From Neckera pumila (lineage: Eukaryota; Streptophyta; Bryopsida; Hypnales; Neckeraceae), in contig OZ018408.1 in NCBI GenBank assembly GCA_963969595.1, positions 3,593,823-3,657,822 on the forward strand: a stretch of 64,000 nt of DNA, given 5' to 3'. The translations under genes were made by a program, and so were the position numbers. The notes beneath the pieces are model-generated. The model was not told the origin of the DNA. It made no database searches and was given only the letters and a program-made list of their open reading frames with translations. This document shows, piece after piece, positions 24,052 through 35,200 of this stretch. How positions within the stretch are numbered: the first letter of the stretch is position 1; each line of letters begins with the position of its first letter.

Positions 24052-24184
24052 ACGTGGTAGAGTAGGACTTGACTCTGTTACGTCTGCACCTGATGTCTAA
24101 AGCGTTCGACGTAGTGGAATAGGACTTGGCTCAATTACATCTGCCTCTGATATTTAGGGAGTCGGACGTGGTAAAATAAGACCC
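24052..24184. repeat. 57-bp tandem repeat, about 2.3 units
   Basis: Units begin ACGTGGTAGAGTAGGACTTG at 24052, 24109 and 24166, an exact 57-bp spacing. 57 is a multiple of three, and the repeat lies between two minus-strand frames, so it may have been an in-frame protein repeat of 19 residues. Confidence 0.75.
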
Positions 24185-24267
24185 AGCCCCAGTCTGCTGG
24201 CAATTAAGTTTTCGCACCTCCAACGTATTGAGGTAGAGTCGGACTCCGATATGCTTGTCGTCGATGT

Positions 24268-24990
24268 TTAGGGCGGCCATGACACCAGACTTGCTGCCGC
24301 TCCTAGCATTGCTGACTTGAGTGGAGATCTGACGCGAGTACTCACTCTGGAGCTGAAGTCGGCACTCTTCTTCGCCTTTTTAGCGGGCTTCGGCGGCGTA
24401 TCCATTTCTCTTGCAATTTTTTTCTGTATTAGTGTCGCTGCATGGAGATGGATTGCATTCCTCAAATATGAGCTTATCGTTTCTCCGATTTGAAAAAAAT
24501 TGTTATCTTCAGCTTTGCATTTGGCTTGAACATCTAGCATGAGGAATTGGTAAGCATGGAGAATCCGATCATAATTCTTCAGTAATTGTTTGCTTGAAAA
24601 GGTCATATGATATTCTACTCGAATGACAATTAGTCCCATTATATTATTTGTCGAATTGACGACGTCTATGAGAAGTACCTCTAGCATTACATGAACATTA
24701 ATGACTATCAGATTCTTAAACGGCTTCCATTTAGTGGATCCGTTCCTAGTAAAGCCTAACTCTAGACTAAAGGCGGGTGAGCTGTATAGGTAGTTCAATT
24801 CTATTGTCCACATCAACTTGGACCCTATGAACTCTAGCGGTACTTTGTCTTCAATGTGAGATTTTCACGAGTTGTGAATTCGGTCCGGCGGGATTTTCCT
24901 TATGTATCCCATAAGCGGTGGCTTCATCTCCAAAAAGAACTCCATGTCACTGTCAAGAGGAGGAACTACTTCAGTCAAGCCTAAATTGGA
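24268..24990 (-). pseudogene. Unrecognised protein with Lys-rich C-terminus, one internal stop
   Basis: A minus-strand frame of 182 codons ends at TAA 24268-24270. The same frame continues upstream past a single TGA (near 24870) to about 24990, giving roughly 240 codons, with an ATG at 24945. The stop reads TGA where CGA would restore an arginine, the product expected from deamination of a methylated CpG. The N-terminal part is Pro/Met-rich and acidic, the middle hydrophobic and Ile/Val-rich, and the C-terminus basic (PPKPAKKAKKSADF). No family recognised. The palindrome array begins about 230 bp upstream of its 5' end. Confidence 0.45.
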
Positions 24991-25218
24991 TATGTATAAA
25001 CTATTGCATTAATCCGTTTTAGGGGCCTTACTGTCTTACAGGTCGCGCGGTCTAAACATTCATACACTAATTTATATAGGCACACGCTTAATAACACAGT
25101 TTTGTTCCTAGTCAATAGTACATACTAAGAGGGATTTTCAAATAATATTGGTGTTGTCCTATGCTATACATCAGTTCATTTGCATCATCTAGTCATAATA
25201 TGCAATTAGCAAGTCCAC

Positions 25219-26435
25219 AATTCAGGACGACCGTCCTAAACTATCCGTTCCACAGTAGAAAGTATTTGGTTCCGTTCTTCTCTTCTGAAGTATAGTTTAC
25301 GTCGACAATCTATGCTTTCTTTACTGGATCGTTTTAGCTGATCAATTTTTGAGCCAGTTTGGTTTAGGGCGGCCATTCTGTACCTTTTTTTTATGATTTT
25401 TATAGTCACGTTGTTCTAACAATTTGGTGACGTCTAGAGCGGGTTTTAAAGTCAATGCCTGGAGCACTGAACACTAGACAGTTTCTATGGACATGGTTTA
25501 TTTGACATGGTTTAGGATGGCCGTCCTCAACCATGCCATCAATTTAGAGTGCTGCTTTTTTTTTGTCCAGTATTGAGTTGTTCAGGACGGCCGTCCTGAG
25601 TCATGTCTCCGTCTTTTGACAATGACCTACTTTAGTGGAGTATGGAGTCTTTCAGGGCAGGCACCTTGAACCAGGCCTCAAACTTAGTAAATTGATAATG
25701 TATTATGGGTTTTTAATATTGATTCTACGTGCAAGTTTGGAGCAAACTTTGTGCATTCATCTTATTATTTGGATATTGCATGGCTCAAAACGGCCGTTCT
25801 AAACCTTTTTAGGGTTCTTGGATATTTTTCTCTGGGATTTTGGTGCATTTCAGGACAGACGTCTTAAAACATTCCTTTCATACTGCGCTTTAGTTTAGTA
25901 CTCTTATCCTATGTGTTCGGCAAATATTAGAACGGCCATCTTGAATTAAGCCTGTGGTTTTTATTATTTGCCTGTTTTTGGAGGGTTCTATTGTTCAGAG
26001 CAGTTGTTCTAGACTATTCCTCCGTCTATGAATGCTACATTATTTAGCTTGGAATAGTTCATAACAACTGTTCTAAATCTTGTCTCTGTTATTTGATATC
26101 CACCTAGTTTCAGAGAGATGCATGGTTCAGAATGGCCGTTCTGAACCATTCTTTTGTCTATGGACACTAAATGATTTTAATGTAGCTTGAAGTGGTTCAG
26201 AACAACAATTCTAAAGCTTGTCTCTGTTATTTGACATTCACCCAGTTTCAGAGGGATGGGTAGGTTCAGAACGGCCGTTCTGAACCTTGTTGCTTTTTTC
26301 TGTTATTCAACATTTAGTCATTTACCCAGTTTTAGAGGGCTGGGTATGGTTCAGAACGGCAGTTCTAAACCTTACTACTTTTTTCAGGACCTATTATTAT
26401 ATTTTGGTGCATGGCTATAGGGCCCCCTTCTAAAA
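25219..26435. repeat. Array of 24-bp palindromes spaced about 70 bp
   Basis: At least 14 copies of a 24-bp palindrome: half-site GGTTCAGAACGG followed by its own reverse complement. The copy at 26263-26286 is perfect. Others are centred at about 25231, 25373, 25521, 25591, 25661, 25794, 25860, 25937, 26003, 26067, 26136, 26206 and 26360, with a weak one near 26424. Spacing is 64-85 bp, or twice that where a copy is lost. Some spacers are related to each other (CTCTGTTATTTGA recurs) but most are far more diverged than the palindromes. Most core changes are C-to-T or G-to-A. The array sits directly 5' of the minus-strand frame at 24268-24990. Confidence 0.85.
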
Positions 26436-26449
26436 AAAATTTCATGCGG

Positions 26450-27095
26450 ACAATGGCATACAGGTCTAGTTTGTTTGGTACCTGATTTTAGATAGATATA
26501 CTTCGAGTTAGGTTTGCATTGCTTTCTGCTTTCTGAGGGAAAAATTGTGCATAAATTCTCAGCTATCTGTCTTCCATTTCATTTTCTAATGAATAAAAAT
26601 ATACAAAAGTCTGGACAGAGATTCAACTTACAAAGACACCGCTGAGCTTGGAAAGCATGCAATGTCTTGATTTTTGAGCTTCTTAAAATCCGACAAAGAA
26701 TAATGAGACTTACAGGTTCTTCAAACCCCTGAAAGAGAAATTACAGAAACGGAATTTTTAGTATCAGTAGTCAGTGCTCTAACATTGGAAACGGCAATAA
26801 TTTACTCTTCAACTCTTCCAAAATAGGACACTTGAAAATTGAGATAGCAAAAACCGCAAAAAGCAAAGCAAACAATAACCCACCCTATTGAAAGCAAGCA
26901 AAGCGAAAACAAGACCTGATACTGCATTGCTCGAGTGCATAAAATTCAACAAACAATAAGCTAGCCAATTCAAAGCCAAGAACTAAACAAACACACGCCA
27001 GCAAATTCAAATATAAGATACCCCCAAAAGCAAATGATGAATCTGGCAAGGCAAGCATACCTGCAATTTGGAACAAAATTTGCGTCTTTGTGCAC
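26450..27095. other. Spacer, nothing recognised
   Basis: Short open frames only; the minus-strand frame at 26885-27076 is hydrophobic and Cys-containing but unassigned. Confidence 0.4.
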
Positions 27096-27317
27096 TCATG
27101 TTCTTGTGCAACCTTCTTGACAATAGAAGAGAAGCCAAAAACTTGGAAGAGAGGCTATGCCGGAAGAAACGGCAACAAACACCAATGCACCAAATGAGAA
27201 TGAGAAGTCACCCATAACGATGCAGTAGCAGCAACCTCCGTTCCTTCCAACCCAGGCTTTGTTGCAATTGGGTCCGTCTACGATACGGCAATAGTTGCCA
27301 AGCAAGAATTCTGCCAA
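27096..27317 (-). CDS. Possible small Cys-containing membrane-type peptide, very uncertain
   Basis: The minus-strand frame begins after a possible acceptor (TTGGCAG near 27315) and encodes a Cys cluster (NYCRIVDGPNCNKAW, then GGCCYC) followed by a hydrophobic stretch of about 30 residues. It has no ATG at its start. No family recognised; possibly a chance frame. Confidence 0.15.
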   Translation of the reverse strand: MAEFLLGNYCRIVDGPNCNKAWVGRNGGCCYCIVMGDFSFSFGALVFVAVSSGIASLPSFWLLFYCQEGCTRT

Positions 27318-27419
27318 TTGTCTTCAGCAAAAAGAGAACGGCAATAGCAAGTGCTCAAGGAGAACAACAATTGACTTGTTTTGTTTGCATTTATATTCTT
27401 GATTGGCCTTCTGGGCTAA

Positions 27420-28435
27420 TTTGTTCTTAGTCAAGTATGTTTGGCACTAATTTTACTTATTTTTGAAATAAGCAGAAGTGTTAGGATATTATATCGTGAA
27501 GTAGACTTGAAAGTTCTGTGGTGGGAAATACCTAAAGGTTACAATGATCATAGCAACAACTATTCTTGTGCAAATGTCATACCAGTTCAACGGTATTGCT
27601 CGCAATTGATCTGCACCTTTAAGAGGTAATGGAGAGTTGGTGCTCATGAGCTTGTTGAGGCTTTTTTACCAGATGTTTCTAAAAGTTATTGTTTTCTAGT
27701 TATAAATTTTGTCTTCTATGCAATCAATCATCTTCATTTTCCAAGACTCTCATTAAGTTATACGTTTGGCGATGAGTTTTTAGTAAGTGATTGTTTGGAT
27801 AGGTATGTAAAATAGAATAGATCTTCAAGTGTGTCTAGGAGGAAGTAAGGCATTACTACCACTGGAGTGAAGTGTAGTAGATATATGCATGCACTATTGA
27901 ATGTAGTCCTTTTTATTATTGATTTTTGCAGTGAAGTTTACCTGCATTAAAGGTATGCAAATTACTTTTAGGAGTGCTTGAACACTGAACTGATACAAAA
28001 CATAACTTTGAAGCCATGGTTTATTGAATCTCTTCTGTTGTTACAGGTGAGCTCCAATCTTATAAGGCCATTTTTCAAGAGATTAGAAGCAATTTGTGCG
28101 CCTTAAGATTCTAGTATGTCTTTCAATGCTATTTGTTTATCCATACTTCATTCTATCCAAGTTGGGATCTTATATTTAATGTGACATCCACCGCCATGGA
28201 GTGCTGCTGGTCTGCTATATATCATCCAGCATCTTATTGACCTGTTTTCATGGAAGTGTATCCATAAATTTGATTTAACATTGTTATCCAGTGCCAATGT
28301 ATAGCTAACTTTGAGTATGCCAATCGCTGTAGCAAGTTTTTGTAGGGATCTCTTTGATTTCTAAAAGACAATGGTAGTTGTCATTTTTGATTACAGACTT
28401 GGAAGGATGCAGCTCTAAAAAATTTAATTAGGTAT
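27420..28435. other. Spacer, nothing recognised
   Basis: AT-rich intergenic sequence, no supported gene or element boundary. Confidence 0.5.
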
Positions 28436-28439
28436 ACAA

Positions 28440-28940
28440 ATGGGGGGTTTGAATTTGAAATTTGTTGCATATGTTATAAATATAGAGATGGTATTGCAAA
28501 AAAATTTCATAATAAATAAAAAAAACTCAACCCTTGGGAAGGTGTCAAGGTTGGCAAAGTGAAATTGTTTCTCACAACTACACATATTGGTATATTTCAA
28601 ATATCTTGTTTAGTATAAACCTTTTGAACTTGAAATTTGGCGTACATGTTATAGACATAGAGATGATTTCTTTGAAAAAAACACATGTCCAAATTTTTTT
28701 TTTCCAATCCTTGGGAGGCTGTCAAAGTTGGCAGCAATGAAAAAAACTTCACAACTAAGCTACACATGTTGGTAGATTTTGAATATCTTCTTTTTGGTGA
28801 ATCTTTTGGCCTTGAAATTTGGTATATGTGTTATTAACAAAAAGATGATATTGTGACAATAATCCACGGTAAAATACCAATTTTTCAGCTCTTGGGAGGT
28901 TGTCAAAGTTGACAGCACTGAAATTTCTTTCACTACAAAT
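28440..28940. repeat. About 175-bp tandem repeat, 2.7 units
   Basis: The landmarks TTGAAATTTGG (about 28452, 28628 and 28811) and TTGGGAGGNTGTCAAAGTTGGCA (28533, 28709 and 28893) recur in register with a period of about 173-184 bp. Monomer length is close to a nucleosome repeat, as in plant satellites, but the array is short and diverged. Confidence 0.7.
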
Positions 28941-28999
28941 TCAAAAATGCTATTTTGATTGGTACCCCACTGTACTCTCTTCAAAGTGTGAACATGCAT

Positions 29000-30060
29000 A
29001 TACAACTATTAACCCTACAACTATTAATTTGTCAATCTATTGCATGAACTAGGATCTGTTGCATGAGGTAGGATCATCCAGTTTAATTTGAACTTATTTT
29101 TAGAATTGAGCCCTAGAAAAAACAAAGAAAATGTAGATGCTTGTTGGTTCTCTTCAAAGTGTGAACATTGAAAATAGGATACAGTTTTAGAAAATCTACC
29201 AATTCAACTTTGACCATTATAACTTTTGCATACTATAATCAAATATTATTCTTGGATTTTTTCCAACTTTATTGCAAAATTATACTTATATGACTAAAAA
29301 TGAGAGCTTTATGACACTCAATAATACTTGTTAGAAAAAATTTAAGGTGATCCTATCTTTAGAACCAAAATTGATAGACAACATCAAAATCACAAAAAAT
29401 AAGGTTAAGACTGCTATTCTCTAATTCCTCCCATTCCCTTGTCCTACTTGTTCAACAAAGGTTGGCCACTTCATAACATAAATCTAAATCATGTGATTTG
29501 ATTTTTTCAAAATAATGATAAATCTTTGTCCATTAAACTCCTATTTTTTGATGCATGATTTTGGTGCACGTCTATGGACACTAATATGAAGCTACAACCT
29601 TTACTTCAAAAAATCATGACAAATCCAAAAATGATAATTTTAAATTGGTTGTTTCTTCATCAAATTTTATTCCAAAGGGCTAATCCACACTAATTAATTA
29701 GTCATGACACCTAGTAACCTGGTATAAGATGACAAATTCCATAAAGGAACAAGAATATGCTCTGATACCTTATAAAGTTCTTAAATGTTCTGGTCGAAAC
29801 TTTGAAATAAAGACTCTCCATGCAACAAGTATTTGGCAAGTACAGTATTGAATTCTCTTTTGTGCAAAAAAATTTTGTGGGTAGGGGAAGCAACCCATTC
29901 CCAACTATTCTCCCATTCTGCCTATGTAGCCCATTCTCTTTCCGTGAAGGAGTAGATGAGCAATTATTTATTATGGCGTGGTTCCCAGTGCAATTGTGGT
30001 GCATTTTAATTGGCTACAAGATTCTCAATATTGCAACCAATCCTTGCGAGATTTTACAAC
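29000..30060. other. AT-rich spacer
   Basis: No supported gene. Confidence 0.45.
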
Positions 30061-30114
30061 CAGCCCTTGGTTGGAAATAGAAAAATCTATATGATGAGAA
30101 TGGATCAAACAAAA

Positions 30115-30563
30115 TCATACTACTAAAATCATAACTCCCTCTATAATATCACAAATGCTATCATTAATAATAAGGGCTCATGCTTGCTATGCTACGCATT
30201 CATTGCATCACATATTAGTAAAATTTTGATATATTTGAATAAAATGCATGATAATGATTTCAATAAGTCTTTGAAAAAATTCATTTTAATATTTTGTAAA
30301 AACATTTTCAATCATGCATACATAAAAATAATATTTTCACACAATGTTATATTATAGAAATAGAGTAGTAGTTTGCAATCACCTCTGTAATATCACTTTT
30401 ACAGCTTTTATGATTTCAAAATTCTATTGCTACTACCAAATGATTTGAAAAATTTATTCAATTGAAGCGATTTTGAAATTTTTATTCTGTATTTTATCCA
30501 ATACATAAAAATTCTATAAAATTCTAATGATGAATGCGTAGCATAACAAGCGCCAACCGCTAG
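30115..30563 (+). mobile_element. Non-autonomous Helitron, copy 2
   Basis: Starts TCATACTACTAAAATC after host A and ends CCGCTAG before host T. It has the same 3' hairpin ATGC-GTA-GCAT and the same inverted copy of GCTATGCTACGCATTC near the 5' end as copy 1 (15621-16333). 449 bp; shorter than copy 1 by internal deletion. The related empty site at 49631/49632 reads A|T with no extra bases, as expected for Helitron insertion without target duplication. Confidence 0.85.
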
Positions 30564-30706
30564 TCTTCAACTAAAAAATTCATAATAAATGCGTTTTGAA
30601 AAATAAAAATCTGAAAAATTATCGAAAACTTCCTAACTCTATTTTTACACACAAGTAAATTTCCCCATTGAAGAAATCCGCCTTGCAAGCATGCGTAATT
30701 CCTTAA

Positions 30707-31632
30707 CCCCTAAAGGACCGAGGTGATTTTCCTACCAAAAACCATTCAAAACTGTCATTTCTATTGCAAAGAGAAAAGAGTTTAAATAATTGTTTTTTTT
30801 TGCATATCCAACCGTAAGATCTTATACTTGACTAGTATATGAATATGTGGAAGAAATTTCAGAAACTTTGACCACATAGATTCCAAGATATATGCATTTA
30901 AAGTGAAGAAAACAATTTTTTTTTCCACCTTGCTTGACTAGATTTTTTGGCTTTGAATCTTTTTAGTTCAATTTTTTTGCACTACTGATTTCGATTTTCT
31001 ACTTATTTATGTTAAGTAGTTGAGTTGAGAATCTACCAAAAAAATTTAGGAAAAAAAGCACTTATTTTTCACTCAATAAAAAATTGTTAAGTAGAGGTGG
31101 GTACAAGATTGAAGAAAAAACTAAATTGCTAATAGCTTTTAGATGGAATTGAATCACAATAATCCCAACGGTGAGATTGTTCTAGCAAGAAAATCTCACC
31201 CTATCTAACAAAAAAATTTGAAAAATTCTCAAAATTGCATTCAAAAATGAATTCTACAACTTATTTTTTCAAGAAGATGCTTAGATTGCCCGAAAAACTA
31301 AGATTGTCCATAACTTTCTCATTATTAGTCCAAATTGAATGAAACAAATCTTCACATGTAGACAAAAATATAATCTTTGAGGAAAAAATTCGAAAAAAAA
31401 TTATTTTGACTTTTTGTGATTTTTTTTCTGCTGCCCGCAAAATTTCAATTTTACTTATTGTGCCATAACTTTTGCTCCCGGGCATCAATTAAAATAAAAA
31501 TTATATATTCACAAAGATCTTGCAAAAATACACAACCTCAAAAAATCCCGAAAAATATTACTAAAAATTGAGATTGTAGGAACCTGCCCGGACCCAAATT
31601 GTCCCCCGAGGGGACAACCGGTCCTTTAGGGG
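30707..31632 (-). mobile_element. TTAA-flanked (piggyBac-like) element, copy B
   Basis: 926 bp between TTAA at 30703-30706 and TTAA at 31633-31636. Terminal inverted repeats CCCCTAAAGGACCG and CGGTCCTTTAGGGG match over 14 bp. The empty site in the related repeat (49761-49764) has a single TTAA, so the insertion duplicated exactly TTAA. Interior shared with copies C, D and G. No coding capacity. Confidence 0.9.
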
Positions 31633-31822
31633 TTAAGTGATCAGAAATGGGTTGCCTCCCCTAGTTCCTAACTGATGTACGTAAGTGGAGTAAATTTTAG
31701 AATCCATTTAGTGAACATGCCATCTAACTTACAACAATGGAAGAGTCAAAAGCCGTTTTGCCCAATGAGCAAAACTTTGAAACTTTATAAATTGCTTGTA
31801 TGATATCCAAGAAATACGTATT

Positions 31823-32179
31823 TTAGTACAATGAAATCCTTAAAAAAATAGAATGAGACAGCAAGACCACAATTAAAACTCTATTCGAACATGTGGAACC
31901 ACTCAAAACAGCAGAAGGCCTCGAGAATAGGTTCCCTACCTCAGGAAGTAACGGCAGAAGGGTCATTCGCTGCAAGCCCGGCCTGGCCAAGAACTCCTCC
32001 GGCAGCCCCGCATTGAAATCGATCTGTAGAAATTGCACATTTGCAAGTGCCAAAGAATTCACCGTAGCACCCAAAGATGGTGAAAAAGTTGTATCCGAAG
32101 GTGGCAAGTTGCAGGAAAGCCTAGCTCCGGAACTCCTGGTCTCATCCTGTTCTGAGCAACAAAACCTCACCTTCAACAA
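31823..32179 (-). other. GC-richer open stretch downstream of the pectinesterase gene, unassigned
   Basis: The minus-strand frame of 119 codons is Leu/Pro-rich (for example LALANVQFLQIDFNAGLPEE), loosely reminiscent of a leucine-rich repeat but without a clear repeat register. It follows the pectinesterase stop by 78 bp on the same strand, so it may simply be the 3' untranslated region. A frame is also open on the other strand. I do not call it a gene. Confidence 0.2.
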
Positions 32180-32256
32180 TCAAAATTCTATCAAATGTTG
32201 CAGGGAAAGCTAATTTTGCAGAGTCAGTACTATGCAAAAACAATCAGCAGCAAAGC

Positions 32257-35200
32257 TCATGTGCGGCCTGGGATGACTCTGTCACGCTTGTCAAAGTTGA
32301 GCTTGCGGGAGGAGTGAATCCACGAGGGACCGTCGATGAAATCCATGTTCAGAAACTGCTGCACATCATCATCGTTGAGCTCATACGACCACGGCACTCG
32401 AACTGCTCGCTCGGCACCAGGACCGGAGCACTTGTATTGCGCGTAAAACGAAGTGCTGCAAACAAATACAGAAATGCAATCGTAACGTTACACGCGAGGC
32501 AATTCAAGCTCTAGAGGACATTTTTGTGTGATCGGTAGTTAGAAAGTTAACTTCTGGGATCGGTTGTCTTGCTGGAATTGACTTGTTCTGCAATGATGTT
32601 AACTAAATAGAGCCATGAGAAAATTTCAGCATGGTATGTGGTTTCGTATGTTGGGTTCTGTGAGCATTGCTTTTCACAAGGCCTTAACCCAGGAAAAAGA
32701 AAAGACTTGATGATAACCAGGACATCTTGGACTAGTTTGTCCACAGGTTATCAGACTTCTAACCGAGGCTTCAGTTGCTGTAAGAAAGTGAACGTAGGCA
32801 CGCATTTTATTCTAAATTTGAACAGGCTTCTAATTAATGTTTTTGGTGTAATGTCATCGTGTTCTTTAATTTGACTAGCAAGAGCTCTGGCTCTACCTCG
32901 CATTGTTTTGTGGTGCGTCACAGTAGTAAGCTTAGCTTTCATAGTCGCTTCACGGTCAACGTTGTTTGAGTGCTTGCAACGTTAAATTGGGAAGCCCAAC
33001 AAAGAGAGGGGGCTTGAAACCCATCTTCTTTCAATTTTCTAATTAGAGGATACGGAGCCTCCACCTTTAAAAGCATGATGACAAGCCTCTAATCTAAAGG
33101 CAAAAATGACCAGTTTCGATGAAAAACCTGTGACAACTTCCAACGTTGGAACAGTTATCGAAAAACTCGAGTGCCACAAGGCCAAGTTCTGTCCAACGAT
33201 GGAAGTCGTTACTACTTCTGGAATAAACCTTCCTGAGTGTTGAATGTGTAAAAGACAAACAGAAGGCAAAGCAAGAAGGCAAGAAGAGAAGCACTTGACA
33301 GAGAACGGCGCATGGAATCGATCCTGCCAAGCAAATTAAGTATATTTGCAAACTAGACTTACTTGTGGACCGTAGAGTCGCCGAAGTCGGTCCATCCAGC
33401 AGGGACGATGATGTCGTCCATGAAGGTGCGCACAAACACCACGCGCGACGACGAGCCCCACGCGCGCCCCAGCCACACCAGCCCATGACCCATGATGGTG
33501 CAGTCCAGGAACACGAAGCCCGACTGGTCTTCCGGCCGCGCCCGCGCTTGCGCCGTAATGGACCCCGTCGTCTCCGCTATCACATGAATCTCGCAGCCCT
33601 GCAGGGCTCCACTCCACATTAAGTGCCTTCCAATCAATTTATCAATCAATTCATCAATCTCTGAATTGAATTCGTACCCTCCGATTTAGTATTTCATTAT
33701 AACAGGAAGTAAGCTTAGCAGTTCCAACACATCATCAATTAATTTTGCAATGGTCTTTTGTAGCGCTTCCGTACTTTGCGAAAAAAATTATGGCCTATAG
33801 CGAACCATTGTGAAAGTTCTGCAAACTTTTTGCAAAAGTCTTAGGCACGGAACCAATGCATATTTATGCCATGGTCTCAAATAGTTGCAATGTACCACCG
33901 ATTTAGTATTTCACTACAACAGGAAGTAGCAGTTGCGACACATCATCAAATACTTTGCAATGGTTTTGTAGCGGCTCCGTACTTTGCTCAAAACTTATGG
34001 TCTATTGTGAACCACTGCTAGAGTGCTGCAGACTTGTTGCAAAAATATGTCTTGGGCATGGAACCAATGCATATCTATGCCTAAACTGTTGCAAGAACTA
34101 TTGCAATCTCAAGTAGTTACAAATGCATTGCAGAGAGTTTGACTAAACCACTGCAAAATGGTTAATAGATTTCTGAAGGTCATTGCAAAACCACCACCAA
34201 TACTATTGCAATATCAGCCTTCAATACTAGTGTTTGCAGTAGGGATTAATTGCAGGTAGAGCACTCACGGACCTCGTAAAGAGATCGGCCATCGCCGAAG
34301 ATGAAGTCGATGGAGCCTTCGATGAAGCAGTTCTTGAAGTAGTGGCGGCCCGCGTAGTCGAAGAGCGTGTCTTGCGCGCCGTAGAATCCGCAATCGTAGA
34401 ACGCAGCCTTGTCGCCGCAGATGACCAACGCCACGGCTTGTTTGCCCATCTCCCCGGGTTCCGGCACTGGAGCTGTATTCTGCAAAAGCCCACAGACATG
34501 GACTCAATCAGCAACCCTAGTCGTGAAGACCATGGATTCATCGCCGCTACTTCAATCAGCAAGAATCATGGTGCAATTAGGGTTTACCTTGAATCCCATG
34601 TCTATTGCTGTGAAGTGGTCGGCATAGATGGCAACCGTGGCACTGCCTTCGGTTCCACTTTGGGCGGCCGTGTCGTTGCCGATGATGATGGTGGCGTTCA
34701 TCCCCGCTCCTTGCATTGTGATGTGCGGCTTGTTGCTCGGGATGAGCACTTTCTCTCTGCAATCATGTCGACAAGGAAGCTCAATCTTTTGAAATCGAAG
34801 GAAACTAATGTTGAGACTACACTACCCTCTCCTAAAATGCGGCGCTGAGGGATCGAGGGAAGGGATCGTGGAGAGCTTGAGAAGATCGCAATAATGTAAC
34901 TGTTTCAAGGTTTTCAAATTTTTGCAATCCCTCCGCGTAACCCTCAGCCCCACATTCTAGAAGCGACTCCAAAATTGAACATTCTTGAAAGTTAGCACAA
35001 AATTTTCCAACTCCTATAGGTTGCTGCGAAGAATTCTTCAATTCTTGAAAGCTCGTGATACTTATTGAGCCCTTCTGTTTAGTGCTAAATTTAGATTTCA
35101 CGTTTCAGATGGTGGTGTGGAGTTTACTTTTAGGTTTACTTACCTGAAACATTTTGCTCTTTTTGGTTTAAGAGTCGACTCAAGGACTCACTCATAAATG

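Larger units (their letters stand above)
30061..31672 (+). repeat. Host repeat X, copy interrupted by a Helitron and a TTAA element
   Basis: The pieces 30061-30114, 30564-30706 and 31633-31672 together align with the uninterrupted copy at 49578-49800. The first break holds a Helitron and the second a TTAA element. The nature of repeat X itself is unknown. Confidence 0.75.

Noticed and set aside
25219..26435. Palindromes read as heat-shock elements or hormone-response sites because of TTC, GAA and AGAAC motifs
   Set aside because: Spacing between TTC and GAA is one base, not the two required by the heat-shock consensus, and the AGAAC-type hormone receptor is not a plant factor.
25219..26435. 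CRISPR-like array
   Set aside because: Spacers are related to each other in part, the repeat is a full palindrome with variable spacing and the genome is eukaryotic.
31823..32213. A gene on either strand downstream of the first pectinesterase
   Set aside because: Both strands are open in the same place, no domain is recognised and the position fits a 3' untranslated region.
34227..34848. Long frames on + and other frames of - across pectinesterase exons
   Set aside because: They are shadows of the confirmed exons in the GC-rich coding sequence.
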